From Azospirillum sp. (GTDB lineage Bacteria; Pseudomonadota; Alphaproteobacteria; Azospirillales; Azospirillaceae): DNA of 41,350 bases. The notes beneath the pieces are model-generated. The model made no database searches and was not told where the DNA came from. It worked only from the letters and a program-made list of their open reading frames with translations. This document shows, piece after piece, positions 17,919-25,469 of the stretch. Both the position numbers and the translations under genes were made by a program. The stretch is from contig WGNK01000038.1 of the NCBI GenBank assembly GCA_016124535.1, forward strand, positions 1 to 41,350. The letters run 5' to 3'. Position 1 is the stretch's first letter. Each line of letters starts with the position of its first letter.

Positions 17919-18619
17919 ACCCGCAACTGCCGGCGTAGCCAGAGATATTCGACGATCTCGAAATCCAGTTCGTCGTCGATGTCGTGGGAGCGCTCGGGCG
18001 GCATGACGTAGAGCAAGGTATCGTCGGCGAATACGTAGGGTGCGGTCAGGAACGGCTCGCGCCGCCAAACATAGATCGAGGCATTCATGTCGAAGCAGGC
18101 CGGCGCGTCCTGGCGGCGCAGTGCCGGCCTGGGCAGGGTCTTGGACAGGCGGACGGTGCCCTTGTCGTCCATCTCGATCAGGTTGAAATAGGGCGAGCGT
18201 CGGGCCGGCGCCGCGGTGATCAGGTTGCCGCTGCGCCCGCCTTCGAGCAGTTGCACCGCCGCCGCGATGTCCTCGGGCAGACGCAACGGCGAGGTTGCAT
18301 CCAGGTCGACCAGAATCTCGAACCGCTCGCCCAGCGCGACTTCCGCGGCGGCAATCGCGTGGCGGATCGCCGGCAGCTTGCCCGCAGTGTCGGACGCGAG
18401 TTCGGACGGCCGCTCGATCGCCAGATCCGCGCCGCCGTCGCGCGCCGCCGCCAGAATCTCCGGTGCGTCCGAGCTGACCGCGATCGCCGTGAACAGTCCG
18501 GTGGCGCGGGCCTGATCGATCGAATGGACCAGCAGCGGCTTGCCGTAAAGCGACCGGATATTCTTGCCCGGTACGCCTTTGGAGCCGCCGCGGGCGCAGA
18601 TGGTGCAGAGTCGTTTCAT
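17915..18619 (-). CDS. Acylneuraminate cytidylyltransferase family protein (PtmB/NeuA-like)
   Basis: The 234-residue enzyme carries the CMP-sugar synthetase signature ARGGSKGVPGKNI (residues 9-21). ISS-type VSSDAPEI, LDATSPLR with the metal-binding aspartate, and a DIDDELDFEIVE C-terminus follow. It couples CTP to a nonulosonic acid (sialic, legionaminic or similar) to give the CMP-activated sugar. Next to a PtmA-like dehydrogenase and near a flagellar region, activation of a legionaminic-type sugar for flagellin is the most likely role. NeuB/NeuC-like genes are not in the window. A 12-bp tandem repeat lies just upstream. Confidence 0.87.
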   Translation of the reverse strand: MKRLCTICARGGSKGVPGKNIRSLYGKPLLVHSIDQARATGLFTAIAVSSDAPEILAAARDGGADLAIERPSELASDTAGKLPAIRHAIAAAEVALGERFEILVDLDATSPLRLPEDIAAAVQLLEGGRSGNLITAAPARRSPYFNLIEMDDKGTVRLSKTLPRPALRRQDAPACFDMNASIYVWRREPFLTAPYVFADDTLLYVMPPERSHDIDDELDFEIVEYLWLRRQLRV

Positions 18620-18636
18620 GGCCTCATTCTATACCC

Positions 18637-18668
18637 GACCGCAAACCGGACCGCAAACCCGACCGCCG
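18637..18668. repeat. 12-bp tandem repeat, about 2.7 copies
   Basis: The unit GACCGCAAACCS starts at 18637, 18649 and 18661, the last copy being partial. It lies 18-49 bases upstream of the cytidylyltransferase start codon, where promoter or leader elements are expected. Confidence 0.7.
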
Positions 18669-18889
18669 GAGGGAGGGCCGCGACGCGCGCGGCGGCGAAG
18701 CGGGGCGGATCGCCAAATCCCTGCATGGAACGCCCCCCGCGGAGCGGCCGCACGAAATCTTCCGCCAATGACACAGGCTGGAGACTGATCCGGCCGGGCG
18801 TTTTTTTGCCGTGCCGCGAGACCGCTCGCACGAGCGCTGGTCAGCCGGGTGGCGGCCAGACGGCGCCCGGCACAATTGCGCTGTCGGTG

Positions 18890-19312
18890 TCAGGTTTCTT
18901 CGCGTTGGGTGCGTTCCAGGCGTTCGTGGCGTTCCTGGGCTTCGAGGCTCAGCGTGGCGATTGGGCGGGCATCGAGTCGACGAATGCTGATCGGCTCGCC
19001 GGTTTCGGCGCAATAGCCGTAGCTGCCGTCCAGGATGCGGCCAAGCGCGCTGTCGATCTTGGCGATCAGCTTGCGTTCGCGGTCGCGGGTGCGCAGTTCC
19101 AACGAGCGGTCGGTCTCGACCGAGGCGCGATCGGCAATGTCGGGCTCCTGGATGCCGCCCTCCTGCAGCGCCTGCAGAGTCTCGCTGGATTCCTGCAGCA
19201 GTTCGGCCCGCCAGCGCAACAGCTTCTGACGGAAATATTCCCGCATGGTCGGGTTCATGAACGGCTCGTCTTCCGACGGCCGATAGTCCGGTTGCGACAT
19301 CGGCAACGACAT
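18890..19312 (-). CDS. dksA: RNA polymerase-binding transcription factor DksA
   Basis: The 140-residue protein is DksA, which binds the RNA polymerase secondary channel and with ppGpp adjusts rRNA and amino-acid gene transcription. It has the long N-terminal coiled coil with the tip DIADRAS (two aspartates and the alanine needed for function) and the C-terminal globule GYCAETGEPISIRRLDARP. Only one of the four zinc-site cysteines remains (Cys101), as in other alphaproteobacterial DksA proteins. I chose the ATG at 19312 because CAGGGA sits eight bases upstream; ATGs at 19321 and 19300 are alternatives. Confidence 0.92.
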   Translation of the reverse strand: MSLPMSQPDYRPSEDEPFMNPTMREYFRQKLLRWRAELLQESSETLQALQEGGIQEPDIADRASVETDRSLELRTRDRERKLIAKIDSALGRILDGSYGYCAETGEPISIRRLDARPIATLSLEAQERHERLERTQREET

Positions 19313-19483
19313 CCAAGGCATCCCTGCTCGGGTGGCGATCGAAGCGGCGCGGAGTATAGGGATCGACGCGCCTCAGGGCAACCCCGCGGATGCACCGCAC
19401 ACCTCGGAACAAACCGTTGGAATTTCGTCAGAAACTCGTAGCGATCCCCGGTTTCGGGTGGGCCGCCGAACCGCGGCCGGCGC

Positions 19484-19870
19484 TCAGTCGAGAAAGCCGA
19501 TGTTGCCGTTCTTGACCGTGACCTTGCGGGTCTTGCCATCGGGAGTCACCAGGATACCGGTACCAACCAGGGAGTTGTTCTCGAATCTGCCTTCGATCGT
19601 CCCCAGGTTGCGGTAGGTCATGCGCCCCTTACCGTTGGCCTTGCCATCGGCGACCTCGCCCTCGTAGGCCAATTCGCTGGTCAGTTGGAGGGTGTCGAGG
19701 CTCTTGCGCTGCAGCGTGCTGGCGAGACCGACGCCGACCAGGATCACCACCCCGATCACCGCGAGATTCTTGAGGTCCAGTCGTTTGGAGACATTGACGC
19801 CGCAATAGGGACATTGCTTCGAATTACGCGAGACGAAATTGCCGCATTTGGGGCATGCCGTAGTTTTCAT
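19484..19870 (-). CDS. Zinc-ribbon, single-membrane-span protein with MORN-like repeats
   Basis: The 128-residue protein begins with a zinc ribbon (Cys6, Cys9, Cys20, Cys23: CPKCG and CPYCG) and one membrane segment (about 35-50). A C-terminal part follows with ELAYEGEVADGKANGKGRMTY and IEGRFENNSLVGTG, each resembling MORN repeats (split GxG patterns). The ribbon would face the cytoplasm and the repeats the periplasm. I know no named function for this arrangement. It is read toward dksA with a gap of about 170 bases; both could be independent. Confidence 0.7.
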   Translation of the reverse strand: MKTTACPKCGNFVSRNSKQCPYCGVNVSKRLDLKNLAVIGVVILVGVGLASTLQRKSLDTLQLTSELAYEGEVADGKANGKGRMTYRNLGTIEGRFENNSLVGTGILVTPDGKTRKVTVKNGNIGFLD

Positions 19871-20248
19871 TCGCAATGCTCCACCTCGATCATCAATGCG
19901 TCCCAAACAAACCCGACGCGGCAGCCAAAACCAGACCCCAGTGCGAAGGGCATCGAAAAGATTGGCGTCAAAGATCGGCACCGCCGATCATTGCCATGCT
20001 TCTTATTTACGAGCGCCCATGGCTATCGTCAATCCAAAATCGGCATCAATCCTGCAAAGACCGGCTATGCAGTGTCGCCAAAGCACCACTGCAGCTGTTC
20101 TTGGGGCATGCCGATGGAGATCAGCGTGTCATCGGGTCCGTCCGGGCTTGGACTTGGCCTCGAGCGATCAACCAGGCCGCTGCGCTGTCGGCAGGCCGCT
20201 GCACAACCGTCTTGGCAGCCTTTGCGTGTATCTTCGGCGGTGGTTTGG
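19871..20248. other. Intergenic stretch without recognised gene
   Basis: These 378 bases between fliX (leftward, ending at 20249) and the zinc-ribbon gene (leftward, starting at 19870) contain no frame with a ribosome binding site or recognisable family. The stretch 19990-20120 is less GC-rich than its surroundings and may hold the promoter of the zinc-ribbon gene. I found no terminator with a U tract behind fliX. Confidence 0.5.
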
Positions 20249-20674
20249 TCAGCGGGACAATTTGGCCAGTTCGACCTGGGCGCGGAGGTCGATCTCGTCC
20301 AAGACTTCGGCCAGGCGCGGATCGTCGACGGTCAGCCGGCGGCTCTGGATCAGGCGGGACAGCTCGCCCAGCTTGGCCGCCGGGATCGATCCGGCGAGCA
20401 GGCCCAGACGCAGTTCCTCGAGACGGTCGAGCAGGTCGCTGGCGCGCTTCTTGCCACGCGAGGCCCGGGCGGCGGCGTCGTCCACCTCCTGCAAGGCCAG
20501 CAGGCTGTCGATGCCGCCCAGGGGGGAGGCACCGCTGACGCCGCCGGGTGCTGCGGATTCGCCGACGACGTGCTTGGAAAAGGCCCCCGAAGGTCCCGAG
20601 GCCGCCCGTCCGGTGCGGCTTACCGTGCCGCCGCGAAGACGTCCCGGTCCTTCGATCTTGATGGACAAGGCCAT
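20249..20674 (-). CDS. fliX: Flagellar assembly regulator FliX
   Basis: The 141-residue protein matches FliX: the N-terminal MALSIKIEGPGR, a variable serine/glycine-rich stretch, then IDSLLALQEVDDAAARASRGKKRASDLLDRLEELRLGLL and SRRLTVDDPRLAEVLDEIDLRAQVELAKL (given here as separate blocks of a helical C-terminal half). In Caulobacter FliX couples early flagellar assembly to the sigma-54 activator FlbD. The gene is divergent from flgI, an arrangement also known in Caulobacter. A good GAGGAG site precedes its ATG. No sigma-54 promoter was found on this side. Confidence 0.88.
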   Translation of the reverse strand: MALSIKIEGPGRLRGGTVSRTGRAASGPSGAFSKHVVGESAAPGGVSGASPLGGIDSLLALQEVDDAAARASRGKKRASDLLDRLEELRLGLLAGSIPAAKLGELSRLIQSRRLTVDDPRLAEVLDEIDLRAQVELAKLSR

Positions 20675-20735
20675 GCTCCTCGATCTTGGCGCGACCTGCG
20701 CTTCGGGGCGATGCTATCATTTGCGGCCGTCCTGC

Positions 20736-20764
20736 GGCAATCGGGCAAAATTTGCCGGATTGCC
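20736..20764. repeat. 29-bp inverted repeat in the fliX-flgI intergenic region
   Basis: GGCAATC (20736-20742) pairs with GATTGCC (20758-20764), and inside them GGCAAA (20744-20749) pairs with TTTGCC (20751-20756). Only the G/G pair at 20743/20757 and the central A break the symmetry. The inner 13 bases are one of the GGCA-N5-TGCC elements described below. Confidence 0.85.
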
Positions 20765-20780
20765 CGCGGCAGTCCTTGCC
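20744..20780. promoter_or_regulatory. Pair of GGCA-N5-TGCC palindromes (FlbD/ftr-like) upstream of flgI
   Basis: GGCAAAATTTGCC (20744-20756) and GGCAGTCCTTGCC (20768-20780) lie with centres 24 bases apart, about 95-120 bases before the flgI sigma-54 promoter. That is where a bound enhancer protein would be expected. The same element recurs before the other sigma-54 flagellar promoters of the window. Assignment to FlbD is inference from the neighbouring fliX and from Caulobacter ftr sites. Confidence 0.7.
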
Positions 20781-20867
20781 GCATCACCCCGTCGACGCTG
20801 GTATTTCCGGCCCGCCCACCCGGCAGATACCGCGGAAATGCGCCAATCCGCCGCCGGTCTTCCGGGT

Positions 20868-20883
20868 TGGCACGCGCCTGGCA
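20868..20883 (+). promoter_or_regulatory. Sigma-54 promoter of flgI
   Basis: TGGCACG-N4-TGGCA keeps the obligatory GG-N10-GC spacing (GG at 20869-20870, GC at 20881-20882), with one mismatch in the -12 block. The start point would be about 20894, leaving a leader with GAGGAG at 20904-20909 before the flgI ATG at 20917. Confidence 0.78.
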
Positions 20884-20916
20884 AATGATCTGGGGCGATC
20901 GTCGAGGAGTCCAATC

Positions 20917-22077
20917 ATGTCCAGCCTGCCAATTCGTTGCATCAGGTGTCTTGCGGTCCGCCGTGTCGCTGCCCTGATGCTCCTGGCCACGATCGCCGCG
21001 CTGGCTGCGGTTCAGCCGGCCGCCGCGCAGTACAGCGTGCGGATCAAGGATATCGTCGATATCGAAGGGGTGCGCGACAACCTGCTGGTCGGCTACGGCC
21101 TGGTGGTCGGGTTGAACGGCAGCGGCGACAGCCTGCGCAATTCGCCGTTCACCGAGCAGAGCCTGATCGGCATGCTGGAGCGCCTGGGGGTCAATACCCG
21201 CGGCACCAATCTGCGGACCAAGAACGTTGCCGCGGTGATGGTCACCGGAACTCTGACCCCCTATGCCGCCCAGGGTACCCGCATCGATGCCACGGTCAGC
21301 GCCATGGGCGACGCCACCAGCCTGCTCGGCGGCCAGCTCCTGGTCACGCCGTTGATCGGCGCCGACGGCGAGGTCTATGCGGTGGCGCAAGGCCCGGTTG
21401 CGACCGGCGGCTATTCGGCGTCCGGCCAGGGCGCCACCGTGACCAAGAACATCCCGACCGGCGGGCGCATCTCGGGCGGTGCCATCGTCGAACGCGAGAT
21501 CGTGTTTTCTCTGGCCGAGTTGCCGGTGATCCGGATGACCCTGCGCAATCCCGATTTCACCACCGCCCAACGGATCGCGATCGCGATCAATGCCCGCCTG
21601 CGCCGGGCCGCCGCCCAGCCGACCGATCCGTCGTCGGTGCTGCTGACCGTGCCGGCCGAGCGGCGCGGCGACATCGTCGGCCTGATGACCGAACTGGAAC
21701 AGCTGCGGATCGAACCGGACACCTCTGCCCGCGTGGTGATCGACGAGAAATCCGGGGTGATCGTGATGGGCGAGAACGTGCGGATCAGCACGGTCGCGGT
21801 GGCCCAGGGCAATCTTACCGTGCGGGTGACCGAGACGCCGCAGGTCTCGCAGCCGAATGCCTTTTCCGAGACCGGCCAGACCACGGTGGTGCCGCGCACC
21901 AACATCCAGGTCGATGAGCAGTCCGATCGCCGGCTGGCGCTGCTGCCGCCCGGCGTGACGCTGCAGGAGTTGGTCCAGAACCTCAATGCGCTGGGCGTCG
22001 GTCCGCGCGACATGATCACCATTCTGCAATCGATCAAGACCGCGGGCGCGCTGCAGGCCGAGATTTTCGTCCACTGA
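20917..22077 (+). CDS. flgI: Flagellar P-ring protein FlgI
   Basis: The 386-residue protein forms the P ring around the rod in the peptidoglycan layer. It has a cleavable signal peptide (about 1-38, ending AAAQ), then RIKDIVDIEGVRDNLLVGYG, LNGSGDSLRNSPFTEQSL, KNVAAVMVTG, and near the end PRTNIQVDEQ with LVQNLNALGVGPRDMITILQ. Length is normal. The ATG at 20917 has GAGGAG seven bases upstream; a longer frame from 20686 lacks a site and covers the promoter. First gene of flgI-flgJ-flgN, under sigma-54 control. Confidence 0.97.
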   Translation: MSSLPIRCIRCLAVRRVAALMLLATIAALAAVQPAAAQYSVRIKDIVDIEGVRDNLLVGYGLVVGLNGSGDSLRNSPFTEQSLIGMLERLGVNTRGTNLRTKNVAAVMVTGTLTPYAAQGTRIDATVSAMGDATSLLGGQLLVTPLIGADGEVYAVAQGPVATGGYSASGQGATVTKNIPTGGRISGGAIVEREIVFSLAELPVIRMTLRNPDFTTAQRIAIAINARLRRAAAQPTDPSSVLLTVPAERRGDIVGLMTELEQLRIEPDTSARVVIDEKSGVIVMGENVRISTVAVAQGNLTVRVTETPQVSQPNAFSETGQTTVVPRTNIQVDEQSDRRLALLPPGVTLQELVQNLNALGVGPRDMITILQSIKTAGALQAEIFVH

Positions 22078-22126
22078 CGCCGCAGCCGACCCGCCCAGAG
22101 CCGCCACCTGCCGAGGGACCGCCGTG

Positions 22127-22468
22127 ATGGATGCGATCGCCGAAGTCAGCCCGCCTCGCCTGCCCGGCCTGATCGAGCGCTCGCTCGGGCGGCCGGCCGC
22201 CGCCGCAGGCGAGCACCAGCCGCTCGACCCCGCCAAGCGCGCGGCGACCCGCAAGGTTGCCGAGCAATTCACCAGCGTGTTCTTTTCCCAGATGCTGGAG
22301 CACATGTGGGCGGGTGTCGAGGTCGACGAAAACTTCGGCGGCGGCCACGGCGAGGAGATGTTTCGGGGCCTGATGGTCAACGAATACGGCAAGCAGCTGT
22401 CCGGCCGCGACGGCGGCGGGCTGACCGACGCGGTCTACCGCGAGCTGATTCGCGTCCAGGAGGTTTGA
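22127..22468 (+). CDS. flgJ: FlgJ-type rod-binding protein (no muramidase domain)
   Basis: The 113-residue protein corresponds to the N-terminal rod-binding domain of FlgJ alone: AEQFTSVFFSQMLEHMW, then GGGHGEEMFRGLMVNEYGKQL and GGGLTDAVYREL. It assists rod assembly in the periplasm. The C-terminal peptidoglycan hydrolase of enterobacterial FlgJ is absent, as is usual in alphaproteobacteria, so wall opening needs another enzyme. GAGGGA lies eight bases before the ATG; a GTG directly upstream (22124) is an alternative start. Confidence 0.88.
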   Translation: MDAIAEVSPPRLPGLIERSLGRPAAAAGEHQPLDPAKRAATRKVAEQFTSVFFSQMLEHMWAGVEVDENFGGGHGEEMFRGLMVNEYGKQLSGRDGGGLTDAVYRELIRVQEV

Positions 22469-22470
22469 AA

Positions 22471-22956
22471 ATGGCGTCGTCGCCTGGCGCTACCGCCTCC
22501 GGATCAGCCATCGGAGCCCCGGCCACCGCCAGCGAGCGTGCCGCCGCGCTGATCGAACTGGCCGGCCGTCTGGCCGAACTGCTGCAGCAGGAGGCTGCGG
22601 CGATCGCCGGTGGCGGTACCCCGAATGCCGTCGGCAACGACCGTCACGCCCTGATCCAGCGCTATGACGAGACCGCGCGGGTGCTTCGGCTCGACCGCGC
22701 CGGGCTGGCCGGACTCTCGCCCGAGCTGCTGGAGCGGCTGCGGCGCGAGGCGCGGACCCTGGCCGAGGCCGCCGCCGCCCATGCCGAGCTGCTGCGGGTC
22801 GCCAGCGAAGCCCAGCGTCGGACCGTCGACGGGCTGTTTCGGGCGGTCAATCGCGAACGCACCGCTGCGAATGGCTATGGCCGCGCCCTGCGCGGGCTGT
22901 CGCCGTCACCGGCGCGACGGGACACGCCGATGCTCGGACTGGATACCCGGCTATGA
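22471..22956 (+). CDS. flgN: FlgN-like flagellar export chaperone
   Basis: A 161-residue, almost wholly helical protein with AAALIELAGRLAELLQQE, HALIQRYDETARVLRLDR and RRTVDGLFRAVNRERTAANGYG. This is the profile of FlgN, the cytoplasmic chaperone for the hook-filament junction proteins FlgK and FlgL. The sequence is weakly conserved across the family, so the call leans on its position directly behind flgI-flgJ. An AGGAGG site precedes the ATG two bases after the flgJ stop. The operon ends here; a new sigma-54 promoter follows. Confidence 0.68.
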   Translation: MASSPGATASGSAIGAPATASERAAALIELAGRLAELLQQEAAAIAGGGTPNAVGNDRHALIQRYDETARVLRLDRAGLAGLSPELLERLRREARTLAEAAAAHAELLRVASEAQRRTVDGLFRAVNRERTAANGYGRALRGLSPSPARRDTPMLGLDTRL

Positions 22957-22968
22957 GCGCGGCGGCTC

Positions 22969-23005
22969 GGCAGAATCTGCCAGCCGGTGGCGGGCAAGTC
23001 CTGCC
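22969..23005. promoter_or_regulatory. Pair of GGCA-N5-TGCC palindromes upstream of fliK
   Basis: GGCAGAATCTGCC (22969-22981) and GGCAAGTCCTGCC (22993-23005) again have centres 24 bases apart, the same spacing as the flgI pair. They lie about 80-105 bases before the fliK sigma-54 promoter, a typical enhancer distance. They are placed just after the flgN stop. Confidence 0.7.
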
Positions 23006-23079
23006 GGGACGATTCCGCCACCCTGGCACACTTCGAAAAATTACTACGTTGTATCAATGAGTTGATCTGCCGCCAACCG

Positions 23080-23095
23080 TGGCCCGCCGCTTGCT
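23080..23095 (+). promoter_or_regulatory. Sigma-54 promoter of fliK-flgD
   Basis: TGGCCCG-N4-TTGCT has GG (23081-23082) and GC (23093-23094) separated by ten bases, with a perfect -12 block. The predicted start near 23106 lies shortly before the fliK ribosome binding site (AGGA, 23120-23123) and ATG at 23134. Confidence 0.78.
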
Positions 23096-23133
23096 CGGGT
23101 TGCGTCGGACCTTTGGACCAGGATGCCACCGCC

Positions 23134-24720
23134 ATGGAAACTCTCCGTATACCGTCATCTCTCGGGTTCGATCCGGCGCTGGACGCTCCGTCGGCAGGGT
23201 CGTCGCGCGGCAGTGCCAGCGACCAGTTCCTGTCGGTGATGGACAGCCTGTTCCAACCGCCGTCCGGCACCGCCAAAGCCGCAACCGCGGCCCGGCAATT
23301 CACCTTGGCCGACCGCAGTCCGTCGGCGCGCCGCGACCCGCCGCCCGGCCAGCGGGATGCCGATCAGGACGTTCAGTCCGCGCGCCGGAACGCGGGCTGG
23401 CGCGAGCGCCACGCCGCGACCGGGACTGGTGCCCAGACCAAATCGGCGGCACGGCCGGCCGACCACGGCGATGGGGCCGAGGCGCGGCCCGGCACGCGCG
23501 CGCCGGCCCGGCGCGATCCGGCGGATGCGACCGACGGCCCGGCTCAGGCCAAGGCCGCTCCGGGCGAGGATTCGGACGGTACCGCAAGCGAATCCGCCGA
23601 GGCCGCGGAAACCACCGAAGCCGCCGATGGCGAAGCCACGACGGACGCCGCGGCGGCCCCGGATGACGAGTCGAAGGCGGCGGATCAGGACCCCGCGGTC
23701 GTCGTGGTCGATCCTGCGGTTACCGTGGCGCTGGCGGCCGCGGCGCCGAACCCGGCACAAGCTGCCGCCAAACCCGGCGCCCCTGGAGTTTCGCTTGGGG
23801 CCGGGAGCGGCGCCGGCGGCGGCGTGCCGTCGGGCGGGGTCGTGCCGAGCGAGAGCGCGCCGAACGAGGGCGCGCCGAGCGGGCAAGGCGGCGAACAGGC
23901 GGACGGGTCCGATGGCCAGGGCGACGGCAAGGCCGGCAATTTCAAGGCAGTGGCCGATCAGGCACTCGCCCGCGAGGCCGGCGGCAAGTCAGCCGATCCG
24001 CCGTCCGGCAGTTCCGATGGCCGGGAGAAGAGTGCCGCCGGCCAAACCGCGGCGGATCCCGCGGCGCTGCCGGTCCCGGCGACGCCGGCCGCCGCGGCCA
24101 CGGCTGCGGCAGCCCCGGTGGCCGCGGCGGCGGCGAAGACCGCCGGTAAGCCCGACGACGCCGGGGTACCCGGTGATGCCGGCGACACCGGCAGGCTGAC
24201 CTCGCTCGGTGCCGGTGCGAACGGCACGGCGCCCAAGGCCGCCGCTTCCGACTTCGCCGGGCAACTCGGCGCCGTGCGCGGCCGCAGCGCGACCGCGCCG
24301 GCCAGCGTTCCGGAGCAGGTCGCGGTCCATCTGCGCCGCGGCGTCGCTGACGGCAAAGACCGCATGACCATTCATCTCCGGCCCGAAGAACTCGGCAGTA
24401 TCGATATTCATCTCCAGATCGGTCACGATGGCAAATTGCAGGCAGTGATTTCCGCCGACCGGCCGCAGACCCTGGAAATGCTGCAGCGGGATGCCCGCAG
24501 CCTTGAGCGCGCCTTGCAGGATGCTGGACTGCAGGCCGACAGCGGCAGCCTCGCCTTCAACCTGCGGGGCGACGGCAGCAGCGGGAGCGACGGCCGGGAC
24601 GGCTCCGGCAGCCGTGGTCGTGGCTATGCCGGCGGCGAGTCCGAAGCGGATGCCGCGGTCGAAGCCGCTGCGGTCAAATCGGTCTGGCTGGCGCCCGGCC
24701 GGGTCGATGTCCGTATCTGA
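23134..24720 (+). CDS. fliK: Flagellar hook-length control protein FliK
   Basis: The 528-residue protein measures hook length and switches the export gate to filament substrates. Residues 1 to about 380 are a low-complexity Ala/Gly/Asp/Pro-rich ruler. The conserved C-terminal Flg_hook domain starts around 385, with VAVHLRRGVADGKDRMTIHL, RPEELGSIDIHLQI, and LQAVISADRPQTLEMLQRD followed by ERALQDAGL. The chosen ATG fits the mapped sigma-54 promoter; the longer open frame from 22987 overlaps that promoter and the palindromes. It forms an operon with flgD. Confidence 0.9.
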   Translation: METLRIPSSLGFDPALDAPSAGSSRGSASDQFLSVMDSLFQPPSGTAKAATAARQFTLADRSPSARRDPPPGQRDADQDVQSARRNAGWRERHAATGTGAQTKSAARPADHGDGAEARPGTRAPARRDPADATDGPAQAKAAPGEDSDGTASESAEAAETTEAADGEATTDAAAAPDDESKAADQDPAVVVVDPAVTVALAAAAPNPAQAAAKPGAPGVSLGAGSGAGGGVPSGGVVPSESAPNEGAPSGQGGEQADGSDGQGDGKAGNFKAVADQALAREAGGKSADPPSGSSDGREKSAAGQTAADPAALPVPATPAAAATAAAAPVAAAAAKTAGKPDDAGVPGDAGDTGRLTSLGAGANGTAPKAAASDFAGQLGAVRGRSATAPASVPEQVAVHLRRGVADGKDRMTIHLRPEELGSIDIHLQIGHDGKLQAVISADRPQTLEMLQRDARSLERALQDAGLQADSGSLAFNLRGDGSSGSDGRDGSGSRGRGYAGGESEADAAVEAAAVKSVWLAPGRVDVRI

Positions 24721-24761
24721 GCTGCGCCTGCACCCCCGCGTCCACCAGTGAGGACCTTCCC

Positions 24762-25430
24762 ATGAATGTCTCCGCCACCACCAGCAACTCCGGCGCGACG
24801 ACCGGCACCTCGGCGACCAGCCTGGAAAGCCTCGGCAACGACATCAACCAGTTCCTGAAGCTGCTGACCACCCAGCTGCAGAATCAGGATCCTCTGAACC
24901 CGATGGACAATGCCGAAGTGACCAACCAGATGATCGGCTACGCCAATGTTCAGCAGAACTCTGCGACCAATACCCGCCTGGACTCGCTGATCGCATTGCA
25001 GAAGACCGGCACCGCCGCCGGCGGACTGTCCTATCTCGGCAAACAGGTCGAGGCCGACGGCAATCTGGTCGAAGTTTCCGACGGTTCGGGCCTGCTCGCC
25101 TATAATCTCGACGCGACCGCGGCGTCGGTGCTGGTTCGCGTGGTCAACAGCAGCGGCCAGACCGTGTTCAGCGCCAACAGCACCAGCACCGCCGACGTCG
25201 CCTCCGGCATGCACCGGGTCGCCTGGGACGCCAAGGATTCCGAGGGCGACACCTTGCCCGACGGCACCTATTCCCTCTACATCACCGCCCTGGATGCCAG
25301 CGGCGCGGTGATCGGCTCCTCGACGCGGGCGACCGGCACGGTCACCGGGGTCGACGTGACCGGCGACGATGCCCTGCTCAGCCTCGGCACCAGCACGATC
25401 AAGATGACCGATGTCCTGGCGATCCACTGA
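24762..25430 (+). CDS. flgD: Flagellar hook assembly (capping) protein FlgD
   Basis: The 222-residue scaffold caps the growing hook. It has the N-terminal FLKLLTTQLQNQDPLNPMDNAEVTNQM motif (read as FLKLLTTQLQNQDPLNP and MDNAEVTNQM), then the FlgD tudor/Ig-like part with YLGKQVEADGN and HRVAWDAKDSEGDTLPDGTY. Length agrees with the family. GAGGA precedes the ATG, and the gap to fliK is 41 bases, so both share the fliK sigma-54 promoter. The next genes are convergent and not flagellar. Confidence 0.96.
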   Translation: MNVSATTSNSGATTGTSATSLESLGNDINQFLKLLTTQLQNQDPLNPMDNAEVTNQMIGYANVQQNSATNTRLDSLIALQKTGTAAGGLSYLGKQVEADGNLVEVSDGSGLLAYNLDATAASVLVRVVNSSGQTVFSANSTSTADVASGMHRVAWDAKDSEGDTLPDGTYSLYITALDASGAVIGSSTRATGTVTGVDVTGDDALLSLGTSTIKMTDVLAIH

Positions 25431-25469
25431 CCGGATCCCGAACCTGTGGTCCCTGGCCGGAGGGCGCGA

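Noticed and set aside
18790..18815. Run of seven T residues as a terminator after dksA
   Set aside because: The T run is on the forward strand, where no gene ends, and no stable stem precedes it.
20682..20702. GG-N10-GC match as a sigma-54 promoter just upstream of fliX on the forward strand
   Set aside because: The -12 block is poor and it would give a 200-base leader; the match at 20868 is much better placed for flgI.
20768..23005. Reading the GGCA-N5-TGCC repeats as a CRISPR or mobile repeat family
   Set aside because: Only the palindromic ends are conserved, spacers are absent, and the copies track sigma-54 promoters, which fits protein binding sites.
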